Below are positions 9,743 through 18,898 of a stretch of DNA of 30,000 nt, in pieces. The translations under genes were made by a program, and so were the position numbers. The notes under the pieces are model-generated. The model made no database searches. It saw only the letters and a list, made by a program, of their open reading frames with translations, and was not told the DNA's origin. The first letter of the stretch is position 1, and every line of letters starts with the position of its first letter. Source of the DNA: Symbiodinium natans (Eukaryota > Sar > Dinophyceae > Suessiales > Symbiodiniaceae); contig CAJNDS010002805.1 in assembly GCA_905221605.1 (NCBI GenBank), positions 172,501 to 202,500 of the forward strand, given 5' to 3'.

Positions 9743-9866
9743 AACCCTAAACCCTAAACTCTCAAACCCTAAACCCTAAACCCTAAACCCTAAACTCTCA
9801 AACCCTAAACCCCAAACCCTAAAACAAAAACCAAAAACCCGAAACCCTAAACCCTAAACGCTAAAC
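9743..9866 (-). repeat. Interstitial telomere-like block (CCCTAAA on plus strand)
   Basis: About 15 heptamer-type units of CCCTAAA are interrupted by AAACTCTCA spacers and by an A-rich decayed centre (9821-9840). The orientation is opposite to the 231-280 tract. It lies between the exon ending at 9192-9478 and the exon beginning at 10048, so it is probably intronic. Confidence 0.9.
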
Positions 9867-9889
9867 GATCCGAAAATCCATCCAAGCAT

Positions 9890-10600
9890 CCTGTGCTCGA
9901 CTCCAGAGGCGACAGCAGAGCAAGGCGCCGCCAGAGAGGCCGTGCGGCGTCACAGGGCGCGCCCGTGATCTCCTCGTGGGTGTCCCAAAATGGTATCCAA
10001 TAGCTGGGGGTCTTCTCGAGGTTGATGCCCAAGGTAACCGCCATCACCCTGCGGAGAATGCGAAGCGCAAGAAAGGGCTGAAGTGCCGACATGTAAGCCA
10101 GCTCATGTCAGCCCCAGCCTGAAAGAGATGTGCTCCTCGTACTTGGCTTCTTGCCCAACTTGGAATTTCCGGCCATAACATGGGTGGGTTGCGAGACTGG
10201 ATTCTTCCGTGATCGCTTTGATGCCAGCCCTGGGTCTGGGCACAAATGGCACAAGCCATGACAAGCCGACTCATGCACTGGACAAGGCAACTCATGCGAC
10301 TGCACTATACTGCACTGCTTGCTGTTCCCCATAGTATCGCCGAGGGTCTGCTGATATGCTGTCCATGCTTCAGTCTCACGGTCAAGGGCGAGGACATTCG
10401 ACACTTCCGCTCGAAAAAAGTTGCAAGCTCTCTGCGAGACTTTGCCTTCCTGGTCCAAGCCACCAGGAAAGCAACCGCTGAAGGCCTCGGGCTACATCTG
10501 CGATTTTTCTGCGATACCCAAGCAGGGGAATACGAAGGACCGACGTACACCCAACTCGAGGCGGTGCTTTGCCAAAATATGTAGATGCTGTTGAGAAGCT
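9890..10600 (-). CDS. Unidentified gene, exon pieces
   Basis: A piece starting at 10048 (acceptor AG 10049-10050 in CTCCGCAG) reads VMAVTLGINLEKTPSYWIPF then WDTHEEITGAP, and stays open to about 9890. Upstream pieces are about 10340-10430 (RAEVSNVLALDRETEAWTAY), about 10400-10500 (DVARGLQRLLSWWLGPGRQ) and about 10510-10610 in a third frame. The overlapping frames mean exon limits are unresolved. I recognise no family. Strand and position make it a likely upstream part of the 9192-9478 exon's gene. Confidence 0.4.
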
Positions 10601-10699
10601 GCAATGCACTCCAGCTCCATGAGGGTCGATAGCAGTCTCATGAAAGCCCTGTACCGGCGGGGCGCATGGTGGCGAGTAGACGTCCGCCAGAGCTGGTCC

Positions 10700-11070
10700 A
10701 TAGACATTGCAGACATTATCAGGGCTGTATGTTGTGCTCGGTGAAGGCGGTGAGGATGGCCTCAGTCGATGATCTCAAGGGGGAAAAAATCACTTTCTCA
10801 GATGGGCAGGGACAGGTGTACGGTGTGCAGGGAGGCTGCAATCTGAAGGTGACGGTTGCAGAAGATCCTGGCAGGAGCAGCCATGCCGACAAGCAACAGA
10901 GATCAACCTGTGTGCCCTGCCTCTGCGGCGAGTGCCAGTGGGGGGCAGCTGTATAGCGTGGTGCCATGGCTGCTTTGCACGTCAGCAACCATCTGCTTAA
11001 ACTTAATTAAGCTCACAAGGACTCACAAGTGTATCAAACCTGAAAGTACCAGTGCTAGATCGGGTCGCTT
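10700..11070. other. No supported gene
   Basis: Open frames on both strands here are short and have no splice or motif support. No repeat was noticed. Confidence 0.3.
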
Positions 11071-11073
11071 TTT

Positions 11074-11565
11074 TTAAACTTGCGTGACACGGCTCGAACT
11101 GCCAAACTGAAGGTGCATCTCTTTGAGCAGCTTTGCGAAGCCACACATTTGAAAAAACATCTTCAGGACGCTTGGACAGGGGGTAGCACCGTTGGCGCCT
11201 TGCCCAGCTGAGCTTCCAGATAGCCGCAAACCTGCTCGTGAAACGGTTCTGATGGCAAAGCGCTTCCACAGCATGTTCACAGCAGAAACAAACGAGGATG
11301 CCGACGCAACAACCACTCTGCATCTCTGGCTGGCCTTTCGCAGCTGCACCAAGCCTGCAACCCATTCTGCAGCAGGAGAGATGTAGGAGACTGTCGCGTT
11401 CATGCCTTTGCCTGACAAGTGCTGCAACGCATGCCAGGAACTACAAGGCCTCGGTCTCGAACTCCCTCTCGTTCCTGCCAAAACCCTTTCTGCGAAGCCA
11501 CATATGAATGAGATTGCGTTGAACGAGAGCACAACACAGCCTGGACTTGGGCTTCGAGGGCACAA
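11074..11565 (-). CDS. Long open stretch, coding uncertain
   Basis: This is a 163-codon minus-strand open stretch. It has two places that resemble each other, FICGFAERVLAGTRG near the 5' end and FQMCGFAKLLKEMH near the 3' end, which reflect a related DNA phrase (TGCGAAGCCACA on the plus strand) at about 11140 and 11491. This could be a decayed internal duplication or a degenerate helical-repeat (PPR-like) protein. The evidence is weak, because the neighbouring minus frame is also open. Confidence 0.2.
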   Translation of the reverse strand: MCPRSPSPGCVVLSFNAISFICGFAERVLAGTRGSSRPRPCSSWHALQHLSGKGMNATVSYISPAAEWVAGLVQLRKASQRCRVVVASASSFVSAVNMLWKRFAIRTVSRAGLRLSGSSAGQGANGATPCPSVLKMFFQMCGFAKLLKEMHLQFGSSSRVTQV

Positions 11566-11691
11566 TCAACACAGCAAGATGTATCCAAATGATTCGCGCT
11601 TGACGGCGAGAACGCCAAAAGGCAGAGGCCCACACCCAAACCTGCAGCGCCGTCTGCGCAAGCCTTGGCTGCAGCACTTGAGATCACGCAA

Positions 11692-11730
11692 TGGACACCC
11701 CCCGTGGCACTGGACCCCCCCGTGGCACTG
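11692..11730. repeat. Two tandem copies of a ~19-base phrase
   Basis: The phrase TGGACACCCCCCGTGGCAC is followed at once by TGGACCCCCCCGTGGCAC. This is a short local duplication outside supported exons. Confidence 0.8.
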
Positions 11731-12014
11731 GAAGCCAAACGCTCATCAGACAACACGTCTGGTAAAGAAAATACTTGCAAAAAGGATCTGCCGGCAATGT
11801 AACTCTGCGACACTACACGAAAGTCAGGAAAGGGTCTAGCAGTCCCCAAGGGCTAGCGCAGATTATGCTGCCTCGATACTGGAGTCCCATGTTTCCTCGC
11901 TGGCAGCCCAATTCCAACCAAGCTGTGCAGGTTTCAGACATGATGTCCTGGAAGCATGGCGTAAGGGTCGGCACGTGCTCCGGATAACTGAGGAAGAGAG
12001 TCTTTGATTAGCAA

Positions 12015-12640
12015 TTAGTAGGTGCGAGGTGCGAGGCTCAAGGAAGGAACTACCAGAAGTTTCGATGCTTTCACCGACAACAACCAACAGGTCGGCAGCT
12101 GACTACCGATATCCTCCGGCACACCACCCACCGCGCAAGAAGCGGCAACGAGCGACACAGCCTCGTTGCCTGACCGACACGAGGAGGGAGACTCAGACCA
12201 ACACTGCTGATGGTCTCGACTCCAGTTTCTCGGGATCCGACTGGCATCTGCGGCTTCGAAAGGCATCAGGGCCCACTCCGCAGACTCAAGACCTGTGATG
12301 TGCCCCTCTGCAAGCTGAGCCAAAACGAAATTTCAAAACTTGCATGGAATGAGTGTGGAATGAAGCTGGCCGCAGCTATCTAGAACATGCCAGTAATAAC
12401 AAGCTATCCACGCTCTTAAGATCTCTTAAGGGCCCAGCTGATCTCCTCCATGTTGATGGCTTGAGCAAGCAGCACAATGGAGCGAGACCTTACACTTGCC
12501 GCTGTTGCCAGCTCACAAGGCACGCGGCGTTCCACAAAGCCACCGGGACCAGGGCAAAGTACCGACTGGCCGCTGCTCGGGTATGCCTCTGAATTCTGCT
12601 GAATTCGGGTTGGCCACTCAGGCCACTCCACCACTTTGGT
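12015..12640 (-). CDS. Possible exons, unidentified
   Basis: About 12422-12550 reads FVERRVPCELATAASVRSRS and then IVLLAQAINMEEISWALKRS, reaching a stop near 12419-12421, which would suit a 3' terminal exon. A second open stretch (12015-12323) begins MAQLAEGHITGLESAEWALM. The first is more protein-like than the second. No family or splice structure could be fixed. Confidence 0.25.
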
Positions 12641-13149
12641 CAGCTTCGTGAGAAACGAGCCTTGATTTGCACCGATGTGGGCTGCCTCGAGCAGAAAAGG
12701 TGCCTCGGCACGAGATTTGACAGAGATCTCACAACAACATGCCTTGCTGTTGAGGGTGAAAAAAAATTTAGGCTGGCGCTGCTAGCGTGCTGAGTGATGT
12801 TTCTGGTTGTGTCTGTCGCCAATCACCTTCACGTCTGAAGCAGGCCATGGCGTGCACAACGTTGTGGATGCAACATTCCGCTGATCCCACACACAAAGAT
12901 CGTCTTGGCCGCCAACACATGGCTGACTCTGCCTGACAACGCCGACTGAGGGAGGGTTATGTCAGCAACGCCACGTATAAAGCCGAAGACATCAAAATGG
13001 GAGCGCGAACCCCCGCAGGTTTCTTCCGAATGGCATCGTGTGCCTTATGCCCAACAAGCCCAAGCGCCGCTCCTTTTGGGGCAGATCGTCAAACATCAGC
13101 TGCGACGACAGGCGCCTAAGTGAAGGCGCTGTGCGCTGCTGGCCCAGGC
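12641..13149. other. No supported gene; likely 3' spacer of the 13.1-13.7 kb gene
   Basis: This stretch lies just downstream (left) of a terminal exon whose stop codon is at 13150-13152. No coding sense or repeat was recognised. Confidence 0.35.
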
Positions 13150-13740
13150 TTAAAACGCTTTATGAAACTCCTCGACTCTGAGAATTCTCTCGGTCGCAAG
13201 CTTCAGCAGCTCATCCGCTGCCACATCTGCCTCCGCATCCCGAACAGCAAAGACTGATGGCTTTTAGCTCAATGCAATGCAGTCGTCCCTACTGCACGAG
13301 AAAGCTTGCTGGCATGTGTGCGTATAGGCCTTCCTCTTCTTGCCATCCCGGTCCTTTCCGACTTTTTGCAAAGTCGCCCGATGATACACATTCAACACTC
13401 TCCAAAGTTGGGCTTGCTGAGGCTTGCCTCTGTTCGGCCGACCAGCCTCAGCAACTCATCGGCATTTCGCAGTGAGAACCTCAGCTCCAAATCGCAAAGG
13501 ACAAAGCCGACACTTCTTGAAAGCCTGCTCTCGGAATTGCAGGGGGGGGGGGGGGGGAGTGGGGGCATCAATATCTTGGCGAGATGCTGCTCCAAGCTGG
13601 CATCCTCGTCTCCTTCCAGCAAAAGAAAACGACACAAAAAGAATAACAAAGAGGTGTTTGCGAATGGCGAAGCCCCTGAGCCCCTGCCTTCTTGCCTTTG
13701 GGGCCAGAGGTGACCTTGAAGCCACGACTTGCAGTCCAAC
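13150..13740 (-). CDS. Unidentified gene with a terminal exon and a poly-Pro tract
   Basis: The terminal exon 13150-13260 (acceptor AG 13261-13262) reads PSVFAVRDAEADVAADELLK, then LATERILRVEEFHKAF and a TAA stop (13150-13152). An upstream exon starts at 13612 after a pyrimidine-rich acceptor and reads DEDASLEQHLAKILM, a proline run, then SVGFVLCDLELRFSLRNADE and LLRLVGRTEASLSK, open to about 13392. A further piece about 13640-13740 contains GPKGKKAGAQGLRH. The phrases FSLRNADELLRLVGRTEASL and FAVRDAEADVAADELLKLAT are similar, hinting at a repeated helical unit. The link between the two exons (13261-13391) is not resolved. No family is recognised. Confidence 0.5.
13542..13557. repeat. G16 homopolymer (C16 on the sense strand)
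   Basis: This is an uninterrupted run of 16 G on the plus strand, inside or at the edge of a minus-strand coding exon. If translated it gives a short proline run; if intronic it would act as a polypyrimidine tract before the AG at about 13533. Its length is likely to be variable. Confidence 0.9.
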
Positions 13741-13794
13741 AGCTGGCAGCCGTGACATGGTATGTGCATTACACACATAGTAGATATAGCATAA

Positions 13795-13905
13795 TTTTCG
13801 TATATGTATATATACATATTATATATATATGTATATGTATATGTATATGTAGTTATGTGTATATATATATATATATATATCATATACCTATATATTATAG
13901 TTGTA
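13795..13905. repeat. AT-rich (TA/TATG)n microsatellite
   Basis: This is a TATATG/TATA-type simple sequence including a run of about 12 TA units at 13859-13880. It is the most AT-rich spot in the window and is intergenic with respect to the exons found. Confidence 0.95.
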
Positions 13906-14430
13906 GGTTTATAGCATAGACATAGATATGGCACCATTCCGAGGTTCTAAGGTCAAGTCTGAGCAATGGCAGGGATGACTCGACAAGTTTCGTTGTCGCA
14001 ATTCGCCTGCCAGTTCAAGTCCGACTGCAATTTGCTCTTTTAAGTTCTAAGCTTCAAGCCCGAATCCAAGGCCCAGAGACGAGGAAGCGTCGAAAGTTCT
14101 GTGTTTTGGATGACGGCCTCTGTATCATCGCTCTTTCCAGCGTGGCAGCATCCTGCGAGCCCATCTTCTGCAACAAAGCCATGGTACAATCACGCACAGC
14201 TAAGCTGACTGCAGCTCCTACTCAGCACTGTGCTGCACGAAAAGAAACTTTGGGCTGGGAGTCCTCTTCGACTACTTCCTCCGGGAAAGCTCTCTTTTCT
14301 GACCAGCCCGCCTGCCAAAGTAGGAAAGGCAACCTGCTTGGTACCAAGCTTATCTCAGCGTCGACGAGGACTAGCCAGCTGCATGAGCGTCCGGCCCATA
14401 TCATACCACAAAAGCCAACAGCTCACGTAC
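13906..14430. other. No supported gene
   Basis: A 190-codon plus-strand open frame starts at 14106, but it has no splice or start context and no family sense, and the strand disagrees with every supported exon in the window. I regard it as chance. Confidence 0.3.
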
Positions 14431-14433
14431 AAG

Positions 14434-14500
14434 TAGTTTACTTGGGTGGGGTTTCCCGATACAGAGCCACTAAACTTTTAAACCTCATTGTCTTTAAGCG
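14434..14500 (-). pseudogene. Possible decayed copy of a 3' terminal exon
   Basis: The minus strand reads VALYRETPPK followed by TAA, resembling the real terminal exon at 16571-16615 (KGALYRAIPK, TAA). The 13 bases TAGTTTACTTGGG (plus strand, 14434-14446) are identical to 16567-16579, and the similarity continues loosely for about 25 more bases. A similar upstream exon was not seen here, so a fragmentary copy is the simplest view; a genuine paralogous 3' end remains possible. Confidence 0.3.
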
Positions 14501-14886
14501 TTGCCAGCAGCACAGACTGACAGAGCAGCCAATCCACTGCAGGTGCCAAGGTGTAGGCCGGCCTTGCACGAAACCGCTTCTGGAAGCAACACAGGAGGTT
14601 AGGGTCCCCTGGAGGGTTTGCCGGCCTTGGGTGTGTCTGATTTTTGGACTCGCAGAGGTAGGACTCACGCGTTGCTAAACTAGGGCTGTTAGGGTTTTGG
14701 CGTGCCATTTTGGATGGCTTTGCTAGGCTTGTTTTGACTTCGGCCCGAATTGGTTAGAGGCAAAACACAAAGCTTCATGCCCACAACAAACTCAGCCTCT
14801 GGCAAACCTAGTGCGACCAAGTGATTGCTGGATCTGGCGAGAGAACCAGGCCTGTGCAAGCGAAACTGGCCAGGACAGCAATAAAC

Positions 14887-15114
14887 CTCAAGCATTTTGC
14901 AGTACACAGAAGCAGGTAGGGGCCCCGCGGAACCACCTCATCTGCATCGTCCCTCTCTGGATCCACGAGGTTCTCCTGCGCGGTCACCATCTGCATGACA
15001 AATGGCTTCCACTAGGTCAGCAAATTCATTCCGTGGCTCTAAGATCTCAGCACTTCTCCGAGCTTCCCCCAAGTCCTCTCTGGTCATGAGCCGCAAGAGA
15101 TGGTCTCGAGCCAC
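14887..15114 (-). CDS. Two phase-matched exons, unidentified gene
   Basis: Exon 14988-15114 (acceptor in CTCACCAG, AG at 15115-15116) is 42 codons plus one base, reading VARDHLLRLMTREDLGEARR then SAEILEPRNEFADLVEAICH. Its GTGACC donor is followed by a 46-base intron ending GATGCAG. Exon 14887-14941 continues in phase with DDEVVPRGPYLLLCTAKCL and ends at a GTTTAT donor. The matching phase across a short GT-AG intron gives good support that this is coding. I recognise no family; the first exon is charged and helical. A piece upstream, about 15285-15440, reads REYAQAPAAGKVLVFDVPGA and may be part of the same gene. Confidence 0.6.
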
Positions 15115-15284
15115 CTGGTGAGAGCTTTGGGGATTCGGCAAGCAGCTGTTGACGGCGGGAGACATCTGCAGCATGGAATATGCTGAAGGATCACTGCCTC
15201 ATAGCACGCCTCGAGACGGAAGTTTTTCAGAACCTGGCACGAGCGAGTACGCCATTGAAATTGTCGCGCTGAGAAGGTTCACGG

Positions 15285-15440
15285 ATGGCCCACCCACTTC
15301 GCAAGGACATACTCCAAGGCAGTCAAGGGCCTCAGCAGAAGGCTGGCACCCGGCACATCAAACACAAGTACTTTCCCGGCGGCCGGGGCTTGAGCATATT
15401 CTCGCTGAAAAATGCGAGCACCTTCACGATCAGACCTGCA
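15285..15440 (-). CDS. Possible exon upstream of the 14.9-15.1 kb gene
   Basis: One minus frame reads QREYAQAPAAGKVLVFDVPG and then SLLLRPLTALEYVLAKW before a stop at about 15280. A second minus frame is also open and protein-like, so the choice is not secure. Confidence 0.3.
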
Positions 15441-15822
15441 AGCGCCTGCAGGCATTTGATGCGTCTGCAGTTTGCGCTGGCCAACAGCGGTCTTCAGATG
15501 TCTGCCTCCTTTGGCTTTGGTGGCTTTGGAGGATCCTGACACACTCCCCCAACCCCCCCGCCCCACGATTGACATAGCCTCACCCTCCGACGCAGGCATT
15601 CTTGCCCGAGGCCTTCTTCTTCAATTTAAGGAGGGGGCGATCCTCTCCTGCGCAGCTCTTGTGTTGAGAAGGAATGTGTGAGCCGAACCACAAAGCGTCC
15701 AAAAAAGAACCATGTGCAGGCTGCCTCGCTGCCACTTGTAAATCTTCTTTGTGATTCTCTCCGGTAGAAGAAGCCGAGCCTGCGCCTGGCAGTACGTATG
15801 TGTCAGCATGCAACACCAGAGG

Positions 15823-15960
15823 CTATACACGAGGCAGCGAAAGGCACTTTAAGATTTGCTTTTTGAGGATGCTCTGCATCTCAAGGTCGTTGCCTTGTCT
15901 GCGGGCTTCTTGAGCAAGCGCGTTTGGAAGGTAAGCGATGCCAATGCCTGGTGACGGAAC
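15823..15960 (-). CDS. Possible 3' exon, unidentified
   Basis: The minus strand reads YLPNALAQEARRQGNDLEMQ then SILKKQILKCL and meets a stop near 15825. It is charged and helical in style and coding-like over about 40 codons. No acceptor was fixed and no family recognised. Confidence 0.35.
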   Translation of the reverse strand, partial: VPSPGIGIAYLPNALAQEARRQGNDLEMQSILKKQILKCLSLPRV

Positions 15961-16570
15961 AGGAACAGCGGACTCGCCATGAAGTGAGCCCTTTTGGACC
16001 CTCCCAGGGCCAGACCAGCGCTGCCCGCTCCGGGCCCGCGCGCAGCATGGCCTCACAGGGACTCGTGCGACCCAGAACTTCCAGAGGGCGTTTCTTTTGG
16101 TGTTTCGTTTCAGCGCGAACATAGAGCATGTACGGGTCTGTGTGTGTGTGGGGCATTGGGAGTATTCAGAGGGCATAGGAGGCAGAGGAGGCGTCGGCAT
16201 GGCTCGGCTTCACATTGAACGCCCCAGGCAAGGCCCTGGCCTGGTTAATCGGTGCTCGGACGATCTCAAACCTTGATTCTCCATGCATGAGCGACTCAAT
16301 GAAAAAAAGCTCTGCAGCTTTCTACTGCCTTGACTGGTGCACAGGAGCTGAGCAAATGGCATCTCATGGTTAAAGCCACTGATATCGCCCATGCCCTCGG
16401 CCTGGTGACTGCGCAAGGGAAAAGAGACTCTGTGGGGCCTCCGCGAGCGTCTGAGGCAGAAGCCAACGAAAGCATCTCCACCGGATCTCCCCCTAAGTAC
16501 AGCTCGTTGAGGCAAGCTTCGGTTGCAGAAAAGCTCACTGTCAACACTACAGTAGGGTGACCTCAATAGT

Positions 16571-18180
16571 TTACTTGGGAATCGCACGGTACAGGGCACC
16601 TTTACGAACGCGATCCTGGCTGCGGAGAGCTACAAAGACAGCTCCACAGATGCCCCCTCTCTTGTGAAAAGTCGTCGTGCCTTTTTATGTCATGCTGCCT
16701 CTGTGTTCATAACAACAGCTGTGTCCTCGATGAGCTCCAATTCTGGCGTGCTCTCCAGGACTGAGCCCCATATTGCCAAGCTCATCCATTCCTTAACACA
16801 ACATCACAAACATCACACACATCGCGCACGCCGTCTAGACCTGCGTGCAGACGCCAAACGTGCCCGTAAGGCCCGCACGGCCCTCTCTCGCGGAGGCAAC
16901 TCGATGTCCAAACCTTTGATGGTCTCTTGCCGGAAACCGATGCCAGCTGATGCTCTTAGTGGGACTGGGACACTAGGACCCTAGCTCGCCGCGTGCCTGA
17001 CGACCACCCGTGCCTCCAGTTTCAGGGAGTTCAGAAACTGAGGGGAGCTTGCGGCAAAACAGGGCCTTGTGTGATTGCACAATGGCCAGCTCCCCATTGC
17101 GGGCTTGGCTGACCCATTTGTCTGTGACCTTCCGAGGGCTGCCAGCACCAGGGCCAGCTGGGGCCACATGTCACACATCTCCGATCATCTCCGCCTCAAG
17201 GAGTTGGCGTGGCTGCATCTCGTTCAATCGCGCCTGGCGGGGAGAAGAACTATTGCTTCCACCACTCTTACCCCACATACAACGTGACACCGACACCTTG
17301 ATTACCTTGTCTTTGGCAGCTTCATAGAGGAAGCTGAGTTGGACCTGCCAGGGGTCAAGCAGCCGCTCTACCGACCCCAACTCGTAGAGTTTGTTCTCTC
17401 TGGTGTAGACTGCTCCATGACACGACACAAACTCTGCCGATCTCAGCCCTAAACCCCAATTAGCGCCCTAGGACGGCCTAGGGCCCAAACGATCCACGCA
17501 CGCTGCTACGAGCACATGAGGAAGCATCCCGTGTCTCGAGCTTGACGGTTTCTATCTCCTGCTAACAGTTGATCTGGGGCTGCGTCTTCATGTCTTGAGG
17601 TACTACTAAGCGGCTGAAAAGACCAGTCCGACTGCAGCATCCAGCACACCTTGAGACCCACATCTTGGTCTAACTGTTCAGACATTTTCATACTTTGGAA
17701 ATGCAAGCCAAGTTAACCGTGAAAAAGTCTTTCACAAAGTGTATTAAACTTAAACCGACTCCTGAACACCACACCTCACCGTAGGAGTCCAGAAAGCCGA
17801 TGAGCCGATGCAAGGGTTCCACCGTCTGCCTCCAAAACATGCAGAGGATTTCGATGGAACTTGACCGGATGCAGCGGCTGGTGTGTATGGAACATGATGG
17901 TACGCTGCTGCCGCGTGCTCAGACCCAGCAATTAAGTCGCCTGAGCAAAACCGGGAAGCACTTCTCAAGGACGTTGCGAAAGAAGGGCAGGTACTTCTTG
18001 ACCACATCTGCCTCCACACACCCACAACATCTCAGATGCTTTTCCGGCGACGAGGATGAAGAGGAGTGACCTTATGAGTTGTGGTGACCGTTTGAGTTTC
18101 GGGTTGCCGACCTGATCGTGGAACGCACGGATCATCCCAACCGTCTCCTCTTCTCGCGATTCCAAAGCAGCGGCCACCTG
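16571..18180 (-). CDS. Unidentified multi-exon gene, 3' end resolved
   Basis: The last three exons join in perfect phase: 16841-16946 (KGLDIELPPRERAVRALRAR, GT donor), 16699-16780 (LAIWGSVLESTPELELIEDT, GC donor), and 16571-16615 (DRVRKGALYRAIPK then TAA at 16571-16573). Earlier coding pieces to the right are about 17171-17400 (ENKLYELGSVERLLDPWQVQ, then QARLNEMQPRQLLEAEMIGD), about 17770-17860 (SSSIEILCMFWRQTVEPLHR, then LIGFLDSYG), about 17940-18020 (ADVVKKYLPFFRNVLEKCFP) and about 18090-18180 (AALESREEETVGMIRAFHDQ, then VGNPKLKR). The protein looks helical throughout, perhaps an alpha-solenoid, but no family motif is visible. The exons at 20.6-21.2 kb could be its 5' part across the repeat array. 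Confidence 0.6.
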
Positions 18181-18680
18181 CAGGAAGCGGAGAATCCGTT
18201 GGATACGGATAGGAAGGGCAAAACGAGTTCACAAGAAATACAAACATGTCATGATGCTTAGTGCTATAAGTCTTGCAAATTTGCAAGCTGCCTCCAGCTG
18301 ATAATTCCGGCAGTGCTTGAGCAATGCCTGTCAACGATCAATGTTCAGTATGACGTGGTTCTGTAACAACCGAAAGCCGCCTCAACACAGATACCGCAGG
18401 ATACTGCAGGATACTGCAGGATACTGCAGGATACTGCAGGATACTGAAGGCTTGAGGCTTGAACCCTCACCATCCCTGACTCCTTCATCTACTCAACTCG
18501 AAAGTGAGAGCAGCGCTAGTTGGCTGGGCTCCGGGCCCGAACTCCCTGCCCACTTTCGCCGATGAAGTCTCGGGGCTGCAGGTCCTTGCAATCTGGGGTT
18601 GCTCAGGGGCTGCTCTTTCGCAAGCCTGCGCCGATTGCAGGCTCACACAAAAGGCCGAGCCCCTAAGGTGACGCTTTTTA
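18181..18680. other. No supported gene; contains a 10-base tandem repeat
   Basis: Apart from the ATACTGCAGG array at 18391-18450, nothing coding was seen. It is likely intron or spacer next to the large array. Confidence 0.35.
18391..18450. repeat. Six tandem copies of a 10-base unit
   Basis: The unit is ATACTGCAGG; the first copy is ATACCGCAGG and the last ATACTGAAGG, so the edge copies have diverged while the four inner copies are identical. Confidence 0.98.
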
Positions 18681-18794
18681 AGCTCCCGGACCTTTTAAAA
18701 GACAAAACAGATACCACATACTACCTCCGAGGCAGTTGTCAAAGGGCCGCCAGACTTTAAAACATCCGAAAGACAATTTTCGTTGAAGTTTCGT

Positions 18795-18894
18795 TGGCGT
18801 GGAGGGTCGGGAGGTTGGAGGGGCTTGTGGCTTGGGTTGGAGGGATGTGGAGGGTTGGCGGGTTGGAAGGTTGGAGGGTTGTTGGGTTGGAGGA
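18795..18894. repeat. Degenerate TTGGAGGG/TGGAGGG-rich tract
   Basis: The plus strand carries about ten loosely spaced GGTTGGAGGG-like phrases immediately to the left of the large array. It is G-rich on the plus strand and may be an older, decayed satellite. Confidence 0.7.
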
Positions 18895-18898
18895 AGCC

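Noticed and set aside
13392-13937. 181-codon minus open frame as one protein
   Set aside because: Its 5' half is translation of the TA microsatellite (Tyr/Ile/Thr runs). Only the part left of 13612 is protein-like and is annotated separately.
14106-14678. 190-codon plus-strand open frame
   Set aside because: It shows no family sense or splice signals, and its strand is opposite to every supported exon. It overlaps the possible 3' end copy at 14434.
15361-15440. Plus-strand phrase KYFPGGRGLSIFSLK, resembling a Cys/Met-metabolism PLP enzyme
   Set aside because: The match is limited to a few residues, the expected following motif is absent, and the strand disagrees with the neighbouring coding exons.
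18450-18480. tRNA-like T arm on the minus strand (GAGGGTTCAAGCCTC)
   Set aside because: The small hairpin is present, but no acceptor stem, D arm or anticodon arm could be found around it.
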